Positions 25,754 through 33,597 of a DNA stretch of 64,000 nucleotides are shown in pieces. The stretch covers positions 1 to 64,000 of the forward strand of contig JAQCBH010000006.1 in NCBI GenBank assembly GCA_027621365.1. The letters run 5' to 3'. Every line of letters starts with the position of its first letter. Within the stretch, counting starts at the first letter, position 1. This DNA is from Bacteroidota bacterium (GTDB taxonomy: Bacteria > Bacteroidota > Bacteroidia > NS11-12g > UBA955). The position numbers were made by a program, and so were the translations under genes. Below the pieces are notes generated by a model. It was given only the letters and a program-made list of their open reading frames with translations. It did no database searches and was not told the origin of the DNA.

Positions 25754-26489
25754 GCTGTATACATGGATTGATTATGGGTTGTATTTGATCAAATCCAACT
25801 CGTTGCACGGAACGCACTCTCCCTTTGTTTATCAATGGGCCGAGACCGTCTTATACTCAAAACACCGCTCTCCCAATCACCGAGTAGAATTGGCTCGTTC
25901 TTGGGCATTGAAAAGTGCGAAGACACCCGAAGGATCTTCGGTTTCTTTGAAAAATTGGGTCTTGATGCACGAATCTTCGGCCAAGTATGGGCAGTTGTTG
26001 CAGCGTCATTTGCTGCGGTTTAGACCAGAACGATTGGTGGTATACGGATGTGGTACGGGAATACTTCCCGCCTATGCCTTGGAGTTACCCACAGAGCAAC
26101 AGCCACAGGTTCATGCCTATTTGGAGAGTCCATCTTGGCTTCCCTATTTGGAAAAGACCATGGAGCTCGTGGGTTCAGCTTCTGAGTCATGGGTGGTGCA
26201 CCAGCATCCAGAAGATGGCTTGGAATGGCAGGGAAACGATCTTGTGCTCATTGACGCCTTGTGGTTGGTGGAACAAGACTCATCCCGATGGTTCGAAAAA
26301 TGGGACCAATTGGATCATCCGGCCCACAGCGTATGGATTTACAACGTTCAAGCCAATGAAAGAACGCGCGAATGGTCCCGGTGGATGCAGCACAAAGGAT
26401 CCTACAACATAAGCGTGGATTTATTTTGGACATTGTGCTTATTTTACCGACCTGAACAATCGGCAGAATCCTTTATTTTGAGATATTAA
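25743..26489 (+). CDS. Class I SAM-dependent methyltransferase-like protein
   Basis: 248 residues. Seen: an N-terminal KSNSLHGTHSPFVYQW segment found in a Bacteroidetes methyltransferase group, a motif-I-like strand and loop RLVVYGCGTGILPAYALEL (~98-116), and NDLVLIDALWL (~167-177), resembling the acidic post-III strand of O-methyltransferases. The glycine loop is less canonical than GxGxG (here GCGTG), so SAM binding is likely but not certain. The substrate is unknown. It overlaps the DUF349 gene by 11 bp, and its stop shares a base with the thioesterase start. Confidence 0.65.
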   Translation: MLHKLYTWIDYGLYLIKSNSLHGTHSPFVYQWAETVLYSKHRSPNHRVELARSWALKSAKTPEGSSVSLKNWVLMHESSAKYGQLLQRHLLRFRPERLVVYGCGTGILPAYALELPTEQQPQVHAYLESPSWLPYLEKTMELVGSASESWVVHQHPEDGLEWQGNDLVLIDALWLVEQDSSRWFEKWDQLDHPAHSVWIYNVQANERTREWSRWMQHKGSYNISVDLFWTLCLFYRPEQSAESFILRY

Positions 26490-26890
26490 TGGCCTTTACA
26501 CACCCCATAAGAGTTAGATACGCCGAATGCGACAGAATGGGCTTTGTACACCATTCCAACTATGCCCTTTATTTTGAAGAAGCACGCACCGAATACTTGC
26601 GTTCTTTGGGAGTGAATTACAAGCAGTTGGAAGACGAGGGCGTCATCATGCCCCTGCGAAGCATGCACCATGATTTCATCAAGGCCGCCCGTTACGATGA
26701 TTTATTAAGCATTGAAGTGAAATTGGTGGGTGAAGTAGGCGTTCGCTGCCAATTCGAATACAAAGTGGTGAATCAAGAAGGCGTTCATTGTTGCAACGGA
26801 ATGACGGAATTGTTCTTTGTCAATCGGGACTCCATGAGACCCATGCGAATTCCTGATTCGCTCAAGCATTTGTTCGTATCGGAAGCATAA
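26489..26890 (+). CDS. Acyl-CoA thioesterase, YbgC/FadM hot-dog family
   Basis: 133 residues. Seen: the 4HBT signature IRVRYAECDRMGFVHHSNYALYFEEART (catalytic Asp in AECD, near residue 14) followed by MPLRSMHHDFIKAARYDDLL. Known: YbgC-like enzymes hydrolyse short or medium acyl-CoA or acyl-ACP thioesters. TAATG overlaps join it to both neighbours, so it is cotranslated with the methyltransferase-like and YihY proteins. The substrate cannot be told from sequence. Confidence 0.92.
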   Translation: MAFTHPIRVRYAECDRMGFVHHSNYALYFEEARTEYLRSLGVNYKQLEDEGVIMPLRSMHHDFIKAARYDDLLSIEVKLVGEVGVRCQFEYKVVNQEGVHCCNGMTELFFVNRDSMRPMRIPDSLKHLFVSEA

Positions 26891-27885
26891 TGGCGAGAAA
26901 TTATCGCTCATACAACCACCATCGCAAATCTGAAACTATTGATGATCAGTCCGTTCCAGTTTTGGAAAAGGTCAAAGCGGTTCGTACGGATCACCCATTC
27001 CTGTCTTATTTGAAGTCAAAGACATTCAAAGGATTTGAGGGGCACAGTTTGTACGATGTCGGACGCTATTTCTTGCGGGCCATGTTCACGGAAAACTTGA
27101 ATATGAGGGCCTCAGCACTGAGTTTCAATTTTTTCTTGGCCTTATTCCCGGCCTTGATTTTCACCTTGACCTTGATTGCCTACTTGCCTTTTGACGATTT
27201 GAAAACCCAATTTGTTCAAGAACTTTCTCGCATTTTGCCCGAAAAGTCGTTCAAAGAGGTTTCTGGAACCGTCCAAGAAGTGCTTTTGAAGCAGAATCGA
27301 GGCCTCTTGTCGTTTGGTTTTGCGTTGACCCTGTACTTTGCTTCTAATGCTTTTCATATACTCATCAATAACTTCAATAGACGATTGCCAGTAGTGGTCA
27401 AAAAGAACTGGTTTCAGTTGCGATTGAAAGCGCTGTTCATGACCGTTTTGATTTCTTCCATGGTTATTGTTGTCTTGGTATTGATCACCTGGGGCTACCA
27501 ATTGCATCGTTACATGGTCACCGAACAATGGAGAATTGGGTTTATTTATGAGTTCATCCTGGTCATTTTTGAATACCTGCTGATCGCTTTTCTGATCTTT
27601 TTGGCTATATCCAGTGTTTACTACTTTGGGCCGCATCATCAATGGCGTTGGAAGTTCTTCTCAGCCGGCAGTATACTAGCCTCTTCCCTTTCCATATTGT
27701 CCAGTTTGGTCTTTAGTTTTTACGTCAACAACTTTGACAGCTACAACAAGATTTACGGATCTATCGGAGCTATCATTGCTCTGTTGATATTGATTTATAT
27801 CAACGTATTGGCCGTAATTGTGGGATTTGAACTGAATACCAGCATCGAAAAAGTTGGGCTCTTTCCCCAATCGCAGGAGGATTAG
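26890..27885 (+). CDS. YihY/virulence factor BrkB family membrane protein
   Basis: 331 residues. Seen: a basic cytoplasmic N-terminus of ~65 residues, then six hydrophobic segments (~80-105, ~140-160, ~185-210, ~215-240, ~250-275, ~285-315). The family core is NMRASALSFNFFLALFPALIF and the end is YGSIGAIIALLILIYINVLAVIVGFELN. Known: YihY proteins are inner-membrane proteins of uncertain function, long misnamed RNase BN. It is the last gene of the DUF349 operon and overlaps the convergent DUF721 gene by four bases (TTAG). Confidence 0.93.
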   Translation: MARNYRSYNHHRKSETIDDQSVPVLEKVKAVRTDHPFLSYLKSKTFKGFEGHSLYDVGRYFLRAMFTENLNMRASALSFNFFLALFPALIFTLTLIAYLPFDDLKTQFVQELSRILPEKSFKEVSGTVQEVLLKQNRGLLSFGFALTLYFASNAFHILINNFNRRLPVVVKKNWFQLRLKALFMTVLISSMVIVVLVLITWGYQLHRYMVTEQWRIGFIYEFILVIFEYLLIAFLIFLAISSVYYFGPHHQWRWKFFSAGSILASSLSILSSLVFSFYVNNFDSYNKIYGSIGAIIALLILIYINVLAVIVGFELNTSIEKVGLFPQSQED

Positions 27886-28172
27886 TGTCCTACAAATATT
27901 TTCTCTATGGCCTGTTCTTGGAGGTGTAGGTTGCAATTCTGCATGATTTGTTCTCGTTGGTAGAACAGCTCGTTTTTCAAAACAGGATTGGAAACATGGA
28001 TGTACAAGGTCTTGCCTTTGAGTTCCAATTTGTCGGTGTGTTTGGCAATCAAGGGACCCACTATTTCTGACCACTGTTGGATCAGTTTGGCCTCCGTGAG
28101 TTTGCTATTGAGCCTGTAGCGCTCAAACATACGGTCCAAGACTTGGGATATATTCTTTTCTTCGTTAGACAT
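27882..28172 (-). CDS. DUF721 protein (DciA-like)
   Basis: 96 residues from the ATG at 28172, which overlaps the permease stop by eight bases; an upstream in-frame start is unconserved. Seen: the DUF721 pattern ISQVLDRMFERYRLNSKLTEAKLIQQWSEIVGPLIAKHTDKLEL, with the conserved W(S/E)xIVGP and the strand pair GKTLYIHVSNPVLKNEL. Known: DUF721 includes DciA, a loader of the replicative helicase in bacteria lacking DnaC; short Bacteroidetes members align with its KH-like domain. Coexpression with an amino acid permease looks incidental. Confidence 0.88.
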   Translation of the reverse strand: MSNEEKNISQVLDRMFERYRLNSKLTEAKLIQQWSEIVGPLIAKHTDKLELKGKTLYIHVSNPVLKNELFYQREQIMQNCNLHLQEQAIEKIFVGH

Positions 28173-29925
28173 CGCGGAGTTGGCTATTTCTGTATCCGTA
28201 GGCAAAGTAAATGACCAATCCGATGCCAAACCAAAGGAAAAACCACTGCCAATTGGAAGCTTCCATGCCCGTCAATAGGTAGGCGCAAAAACCTAGCCCC
28301 ATCATAGGAATAAAAGAGGTGTTTTTCCATAAAGCTATGACCGTTAACAAGGGTAAAAAGACAAACCAATACAACTGATGCGACAACCAACTGGTTTGGG
28401 GGTCATGCAGATCAGGCGCGCATCCCGCGTGTTTGACAATCTGAGGAGAATCATAGGCAAATCTCAAGTGGTCAAAGAATTCTGGCCATTGGTTCTGCAA
28501 GCCCCAAACGGTTAATGCTGCCAACAAGGGGAAGATCCAACGCGAAGGCCAATGGGGCAAATGAAACTTGCCCTCCGAAACCTCTCGTTTGGGCAGCAGC
28601 AATACCCCGCCACAGACCAAAACAAATGCAAACAAGGTACCGATGCTCGTAAAGTCCAAGACGAAGGAATCATTGACAAAAAAGATGGGCACACCTACCA
28701 GCAAACCGGTCATGATCGTGGAAAAGGAAGGGGTTTTGAATTTGGGATGGACCTTAGAAAAAGCCTTTGGGAGCAGGCCGTCTCGACTCATGGACATCCA
28801 GATTCTGGGCTGCCCCATCTGAAAGACCAGCAAAACGCTAGTCATGGCCACTACGGCTGAAATCGAAACCAAAAACTCCATCCAGCGAATGCCTTTTGAG
28901 GAAAAAGCTAGGGCTAAGGGGTCGGCTACCCCCAATTGGGTGTAGGGTACCATTCCCGTCAGAACCAACGAAATCAAGATGTACAATACCGTGCAAATGG
29001 CCAGAGCCCAGAACATGCCCAATGGTAGATTTCTCTGCGGATGTTCGGTCTCTTCAGCCAATGTAGAAATGGCATCAAATCCGATGTAGGTAAAGAAAAC
29101 TGCTGATATGCCGGCTAAAACTCCACCAAAGCCTTTAGGCATAAAGGGTTTGAAATTTTCAGCATCGACATAGAATGCCCCAACGACTATCACTAGCAAA
29201 ACAACCGCCAATTTGATGATAACCATGGCATTGCTGCTGTTTCGGGATTCCTTGACTCCCCTATACACCAGGGCTGTAATGATCAAGTTGATCGCAAAGG
29301 CAGGGATGTCTGCTATGAATCGAATGCCCCCAATAATGGGTGCTTGATGCCAAGCTTCCCAGGCCGTGACTTGGTCTTGATTCATGTTCTGGCCAACCCA
29401 ATCACTGGTGTTCGCTAGTTCGGTTATTCTCACTCCTTGGGCGGCCATAGCGGTAGCCACCTCTTCTACGCTTTCCAAAGCGCTTCGGTAATCCGTGATG
29501 AGGTAACGTGGTAGATCCCATCCGATGGCATCCAGAATGTGGGTAAAATACCCCGACCAGGCAAAGGAAACATAAATGTTCCCAATGGCGTATTCCATGA
29601 TCAAGGCCCAACCAATGATCCAAGCAAACAATTCCCCAAAGGAAGCGTAGGCGTATGTGTAAGCACTGCCAGAGGTCGGAATTCTCGCAGCAAATTCAGC
29701 GTAGCACAGGGCGGCAAGCGCACAGGCCACCCCGCAAATGATGAACAACCAAATCACGGCAGGACCGGCTGAAGCGCAGGCCTCGCCAATGCTGGAAAAA
29801 ATCCCGCCACCGATGATGGCTGCGATTCCAAAAAACACCAAATCTTTGAGTTTTAACACTCTTTGCAGTCCAGTTGCGTCTGCATGACTAAAATCAGTTT
29901 TTCGTTGGAAGAGGCGTTTCAACAT
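28165..29925 (-). CDS. Amino acid permease, APC superfamily (cationic amino acid transporter type)
   Basis: 586 residues with about 12-14 transmembrane helices. Seen: the APC signature near the N-terminus (FFGIAAIIGGGIFSSIGEA, helix 1 break), PTSGSAYTYAYASFGELFAW, FFTYIGFDAISTLAEETEHPQRNLP (helix 8) and QPRIWMSMSRDGLLPKAFSKVHPKFKTP. A ~60-residue insertion with charged loop lies near residues 150-210 and a long loop near 465-510. Known: such carriers import amino acids; specificity is not readable. It starts 59 bp from the divergent heavy-metal operon. Confidence 0.92.
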   Translation of the reverse strand: MLKRLFQRKTDFSHADATGLQRVLKLKDLVFFGIAAIIGGGIFSSIGEACASAGPAVIWLFIICGVACALAALCYAEFAARIPTSGSAYTYAYASFGELFAWIIGWALIMEYAIGNIYVSFAWSGYFTHILDAIGWDLPRYLITDYRSALESVEEVATAMAAQGVRITELANTSDWVGQNMNQDQVTAWEAWHQAPIIGGIRFIADIPAFAINLIITALVYRGVKESRNSSNAMVIIKLAVVLLVIVVGAFYVDAENFKPFMPKGFGGVLAGISAVFFTYIGFDAISTLAEETEHPQRNLPLGMFWALAICTVLYILISLVLTGMVPYTQLGVADPLALAFSSKGIRWMEFLVSISAVVAMTSVLLVFQMGQPRIWMSMSRDGLLPKAFSKVHPKFKTPSFSTIMTGLLVGVPIFFVNDSFVLDFTSIGTLFAFVLVCGGVLLLPKREVSEGKFHLPHWPSRWIFPLLAALTVWGLQNQWPEFFDHLRFAYDSPQIVKHAGCAPDLHDPQTSWLSHQLYWFVFLPLLTVIALWKNTSFIPMMGLGFCAYLLTGMEASNWQWFFLWFGIGLVIYFAYGYRNSQLRDV

Positions 29926-29949
29926 GGACTGCGAGTATACAATGAGGGT

Positions 29950-29979
29950 TTTGCATTGGCATTATTTTTGTTATTTTTG
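29950..29979 (+). promoter_or_regulatory. Promoter of the HYC_CC_PP-HMA-TonB receptor operon
   Basis: TTTG at 29950-29953, an 18-base spacer and TATTTTTG at 29972-29979, five bases before the ATG. A second copy of TATTTTTG lies directly before it (29963-29970), so two overlapping -7 boxes are possible. This matches the Bacteroidetes sigma consensus well. Confidence 0.65.
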
Positions 29980-29984
29980 ACCTC

Positions 29985-30380
29985 ATGAATGGGCCTCGAG
30001 TTTCGGCTTGGATCTTAATGGCGGTGGTTGCATTGAGTAGCGGTCCTGTTCAGGCCTTTGTACACGTTTGCTCCAATCAAGGCTCCCAGTGGAGTGAATC
30101 ATCCTGTTCGACCGAGTACCATACTAAGCCCTCCTGCTGTTCCCAAAAAGCATCGGTTCAGCCCAAATCTTGTTGTGAGTCGGTTTATTTGTTTGGACTT
30201 TCTGCCAAATTTAAAGATCGTTTACCCCAACAGGATTTCAATAAAATATTTGCTTTGTGGCTTGGGAAAGTGCAGGAGAATCTAGCAGTGAAAAGAGAAT
30301 GGGAACACGGTAAATCAACCATCAAAGTTCCATTTCCACCTCCTGATGTGCGTTTACTCATTCAGCGCATCAATCAATAG
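29985..30380 (+). CDS. Small secreted Cys-rich protein, HYC_CC_PP-like
   Basis: 131 residues. Seen: signal peptide (~1-24, VSAWILMAVVALSSGPVQA), then FVHVCSNQG (His27-Val-Cys29), Cys41, two Cys-Cys pairs (51-52 and 63-64) and a proline run PFPPPDVRLL near the C-terminus. This order fits the Bacteroidetes family named for HYC, CC and PP motifs, with Val in place of Tyr. Known: the family occurs beside HMA-domain proteins and TonB receptors; its biochemical role has not been described to my knowledge. Periplasmic metal binding by the Cys pairs is inference. Confidence 0.75.
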   Translation: MNGPRVSAWILMAVVALSSGPVQAFVHVCSNQGSQWSESSCSTEYHTKPSCCSQKASVQPKSCCESVYLFGLSAKFKDRLPQQDFNKIFALWLGKVQENLAVKREWEHGKSTIKVPFPPPDVRLLIQRINQ

Positions 30381-30399
30381 GTCTTGAATCGTTTGAAGG

Positions 30400-30431
30400 T
30401 TCGCTGCCGCAGCGAGCGAAGTACAGCGGCA
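30400..30431 (+). other. GC-rich alternative hairpins between the Cys-rich gene and the HMA gene
   Basis: Three mutually exclusive stems can form: TTCGCT/AGCGAA (30400-30405 with 30415-30420), CGCTG/CAGCG (30402-30414) and TGCCGC/GCGGCA (30405-30410 with 30426-30431). They fill the 72-base gap between two operon genes. An mRNA processing or attenuation role is possible but not shown. Confidence 0.3.
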
Positions 30432-30452
30432 ACTCCAAAAACAATCAAGATA

Positions 30453-30830
30453 ATGAAAACAACTTCTATCCTTAAAGCAGGATTTGCCATGTTGGCGATG
30501 CTGCTCGTGTTTGCCCTCGTGGAGGCTCAAACACCAAAATCGAATAAAACGACCATTCAATTTGTCGTCAAAGGCAATTGTGGAATGTGCAAAGAGCGAA
30601 TCGAAGCCGCTTTGGACAAACCCGGTATCTACAAGGCCATTTACACGCCTTCAACCCAAATGGTGGTTGTTACCTACAACCCTACTAAGGTTCAAATCAA
30701 CCAGCTGCACAACTTGGTCGCGATGGTAGGCCATGATACTCAGTTGGTCACGGCCTCCAATGTGGTGTATGCCAATTTGCCCCGTTGTTGCCAATACAGA
30801 GACGGATCATGCGAGGACGACGATTTTTAA
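30453..30830 (+). CDS. Secreted heavy-metal-associated (HMA) domain protein
   Basis: 125 residues from the ATG at 30453. The frame is open earlier, but the upstream part runs through the hairpins and lacks a signal peptide. Seen: signal peptide (~1-25, ending LVEAQ), then an HMA ferredoxin-like fold with the metal-binding loop GNCGMCKERIEAAL (Cys43, Cys46) and MVVVTYNPTKVQINQLHNLVAMVGHDT. The tail adds Cys112-Cys113 and Cys120 in RCCQYRDGSC. Known: HMA domains bind Cu(I), Zn, Cd or Hg through CxxC. It overlaps the TonB receptor by 22 bp, so the two are tightly coupled. Confidence 0.9.
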   Translation: MKTTSILKAGFAMLAMLLVFALVEAQTPKSNKTTIQFVVKGNCGMCKERIEAALDKPGIYKAIYTPSTQMVVVTYNPTKVQINQLHNLVAMVGHDTQLVTASNVVYANLPRCCQYRDGSCEDDDF

Positions 30831-32866
30831 TCGGTCTGATTTCGCTTCATTCGCCCCTGCTTTATTCTCAAATTCAACCGGCCGATACCTCGAGCATTCC
30901 TGAGGTGGAGATCAGACGGCAATCTTCGGGTCATCGTTGGAATACACAAGGTATTCGCCTAGGAGAACAATTGACTCAAGGAGAATTTAAGAGGGCGGCC
31001 TGTTGTACGCTTAGTGAAAGCTTTGAGCTAAACAATACCGTCGAGGTATCGAATGCCGATGGCGTAAGTGGAATCAAACAAGTAGAAATGCTGGGCTTGG
31101 CTGGCAAGTATGTCAACATGAGTCGAGACAACATTCCTTTGATTCAAGGGTTGAATTTGCTCAATGGATTGAGTGCTATACCAGGCCCCATGGTATCCAA
31201 TGTTCACATCAACAAGGGCACCTCTTCTGTGACTCTGGGCCATGATGGATTAACGGGCGCTTTGAATTATGCCTTGGCGGCTGATCCGATGGGCCCGCGT
31301 TTGTTCCTCAACGCATTTCAAAACTCCCAAATGAGGCAAGAGTACAACGCCATAGCCAAAGCGCAAATCAACGCTCGCACCTTTAATCACACCTACGCCA
31401 ACAGCGCAGGTCAAGCCGGTATAACCGATCGTAACGAAGATGGATTTTCGGACATGCCCCTTTCCAATCGATGGTTATTGGGCAATCACAGTCAATTCTA
31501 TGGAGATAAATTCGAAAGCCAATGGGGTTTTACGGCTTGGAAAGAAGACAAGCAAGCCGGAGTATTAGACGCTAGCCTTGGTGAGCTTTCCCAGAACCCT
31601 AACGATTTTCGATTTGAGTCTCAAGAACAACGCTTAGAGGCCTACGGCAAATTGGGCGTCTTTTTGAACGAAGACGGAAGCAGCAGTTGGGGAAATATCC
31701 TGACGTACAGCCAGCACCAAAACTCTTCGGTGTTGAATTCTTTGATTGGAAGAAACTACGAAGGCAAAGAACAAAGGTTCGAATACCAGTCTTTTTACCA
31801 ATCGGCAGAGTTTAACGAATTGTTCAATGTGAAGGCCGGTGTTCAATTCTCTTATGATCAAGCCAATGAAAGCCTGCGAAGTCGTCTATTCAACACTCCT
31901 TCTTCTCCTATGGCTTTGGCCGATCAATTGGATGTTCAAAGACGGGAGCGAAACTCTGCTGCATTCGCGGAACTGGTCAAGGAAGGCGATTTGTCTTATG
32001 TATTGGGCCTGCGTGTTGATCGCAACAGCTTGTTTGGAACCTTTGTCAGCCCTCGATTCAATGTCAAATGGGAACCCAAGCCCAACCACAAGCTTTATGC
32101 CTCAGGAGGTTTGGGTCGTCGAAGCCCATGGGCCCTGATTGAGTATTTTCCTTTGATGACCGCTTCTAGGCAAATAACCTGGGCTGGATCGGCCCCAACT
32201 CCATACGGATTGGAACAGGAAAAGGCCATGAATGGGGGTTTGTCGTATATCGGCAATTTCACTGCCTTTGGATTCCCCAGTACGTGGACGGTTGATGCCT
32301 TTTTAACGCAATTCCTGGTGCAGACCGTCTTAGACCGAGATCAACAAGCAGAAGCCTTGGTTATTCAATCTCTATCAGGCGATCAAGCAGGTCATACAAG
32401 ATCCTTGCATGTGGAATGGTCGGGCTATTTGCACCGAAGATTGAGCTTCAAATGGGCTTATCGATTCGTTGATAATCAGGTTTGGCTGGGCGACGAAGAG
32501 GGCAATTTTGGTTTTATGCAATCGCCTTTTCAAGCTCGTCACAGAGGTTTGATGGTTTGGGGGTACGAAACTCGCACCGATTGGTTTTTTGATGCTACGG
32601 CTCAATTCAATGGACAGAAACGGCTACCCAATTCGGCATATTGGAACGAAAGTTCGATGAGCCAAGCCTATGCCATTTGGAACGCGCAAGTTCGCAAAAC
32701 CTGGAAGGGCTTGGATGTTTACCTAGGTATGGAAAACATTGGTAATCAGATGGCTCCATCTGCCATTCGCAGCTTGGTCAATACGAATTTTGTTGATCCC
32801 ACCTTTGCCTGGGGGCCTACCAATGGTCGAATGTTGTATGCGGGGCTGCGTTACACCTTGCCGTAA
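30809..32866 (+). CDS. TonB-dependent receptor with Cys-Cys plug motif, metal-associated type
   Basis: 685 residues from the ATG at 30809, inside the HMA gene end. Seen: signal peptide (~1-21), a plug domain with FKRAACCTLSESFELN (Cys65-Cys66) and GIKQVEMLGLAGKYVNMSRD, then a 22-strand-type barrel ending YAGLRYTLP. The N-terminal carboxypeptidase-like beta domain found in many relatives is missing. Known: this ACC(N/T)LSESFE plug variant is recurrent in Bacteroidetes receptors next to HMA proteins. Metal or metallophore transport across the outer membrane is inference from motif and context. Its 3' end overlaps the convergent DUF2520 gene by 16 bp. Confidence 0.9.
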   Translation: MRGRRFLIGLISLHSPLLYSQIQPADTSSIPEVEIRRQSSGHRWNTQGIRLGEQLTQGEFKRAACCTLSESFELNNTVEVSNADGVSGIKQVEMLGLAGKYVNMSRDNIPLIQGLNLLNGLSAIPGPMVSNVHINKGTSSVTLGHDGLTGALNYALAADPMGPRLFLNAFQNSQMRQEYNAIAKAQINARTFNHTYANSAGQAGITDRNEDGFSDMPLSNRWLLGNHSQFYGDKFESQWGFTAWKEDKQAGVLDASLGELSQNPNDFRFESQEQRLEAYGKLGVFLNEDGSSSWGNILTYSQHQNSSVLNSLIGRNYEGKEQRFEYQSFYQSAEFNELFNVKAGVQFSYDQANESLRSRLFNTPSSPMALADQLDVQRRERNSAAFAELVKEGDLSYVLGLRVDRNSLFGTFVSPRFNVKWEPKPNHKLYASGGLGRRSPWALIEYFPLMTASRQITWAGSAPTPYGLEQEKAMNGGLSYIGNFTAFGFPSTWTVDAFLTQFLVQTVLDRDQQAEALVIQSLSGDQAGHTRSLHVEWSGYLHRRLSFKWAYRFVDNQVWLGDEEGNFGFMQSPFQARHRGLMVWGYETRTDWFFDATAQFNGQKRLPNSAYWNESSMSQAYAIWNAQVRKTWKGLDVYLGMENIGNQMAPSAIRSLVNTNFVDPTFAWGPTNGRMLYAGLRYTLP

Positions 32867-33588
32867 CGTTGGCGAATGAATTGGCTTAATTGCCGATACA
32901 ATTCTTGAACGGCGGCATCGCTTTGCATGAGCTCCAAGTGGTCGTACAGGGTTTGTTCGTCTCCGCGCCTGGCTGGGCCGGTTTGTGCTTGTTCACCGGG
33001 TAAGGCCAGCGCTTTGCTCAGGGTTTCATCCAATAGAGGCTTCAAAAGTTCAGGATCAAGTTGATGATCGCGGCAAATCTCAGCGGCCATCCCCATGACC
33101 GTTTGTCCAAAATTATTGGCCCATACAGCAGCCAAATGAAGGGATCTGCGCTGTTGACTATCAATAGTTTGAGTATTCAAACCTAAATTCTTACTCCATG
33201 CAAGGAGTTCAGTGGAATCTGATTCAATGAGTACAGGAATGGAGTCCCAATCAGGGTTTCTACCCAAACTGAAGCTCTGCAAGGGGTACCAAACGGCCGT
33301 TGAAAAGCGATTGGATGCAAAACGCTCGCAATTCCCACTGCATTGAATAAAAAGAGAATTACTAGGTGAGCGCTGTTCCAATTGCAAGCCGATTTGATCG
33401 TCAGGTATGGCTAAAAACACCAAGGGAGACATAGTCTCATCGCTTAGCCATTGATCACGTGAGGCAAACCCCTCTCCTGTCTTAGACTGACTGTAGATGC
33501 ATCGAATGTTGACGCCCTTACTTTCAAAGAGACGATGTAAGGCTTGACCCAATCGGCCGTATCCTACAATGTCTACCGCATCTATCAT
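32851..33588 (-). CDS. Rossmann-like and DUF2520 domain protein
   Basis: 245 residues. Seen: dinucleotide-binding start VDIVGYGRLGQALHRLFES (GxGxxG, ~6-24), LVFLAIPDDQI (~55-66), and a helical DUF2520 half with SLHLAAVWANNFGQTVMGMA and LLKPLLDETL. Known: the fold resembles ProC/ketopantoate reductase and 6-phosphogluconate-dehydrogenase-like oxidoreductases; the substrate of DUF2520 proteins is not established. It is the last gene of the PRODH-ccm operon, nine bases after ccmF. Similarity to pyrroline-5-carboxylate reductase and the proline dehydrogenase in the same operon is suggestive only. Confidence 0.9.
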   Translation of the reverse strand: MIDAVDIVGYGRLGQALHRLFESKGVNIRCIYSQSKTGEGFASRDQWLSDETMSPLVFLAIPDDQIGLQLEQRSPSNSLFIQCSGNCERFASNRFSTAVWYPLQSFSLGRNPDWDSIPVLIESDSTELLAWSKNLGLNTQTIDSQQRRSLHLAAVWANNFGQTVMGMAAEICRDHQLDPELLKPLLDETLSKALALPGEQAQTGPARRGDEQTLYDHLELMQSDAAVQELYRQLSQFIRQRYGKV

Positions 33589-33597
33589 GAGGCTAAT

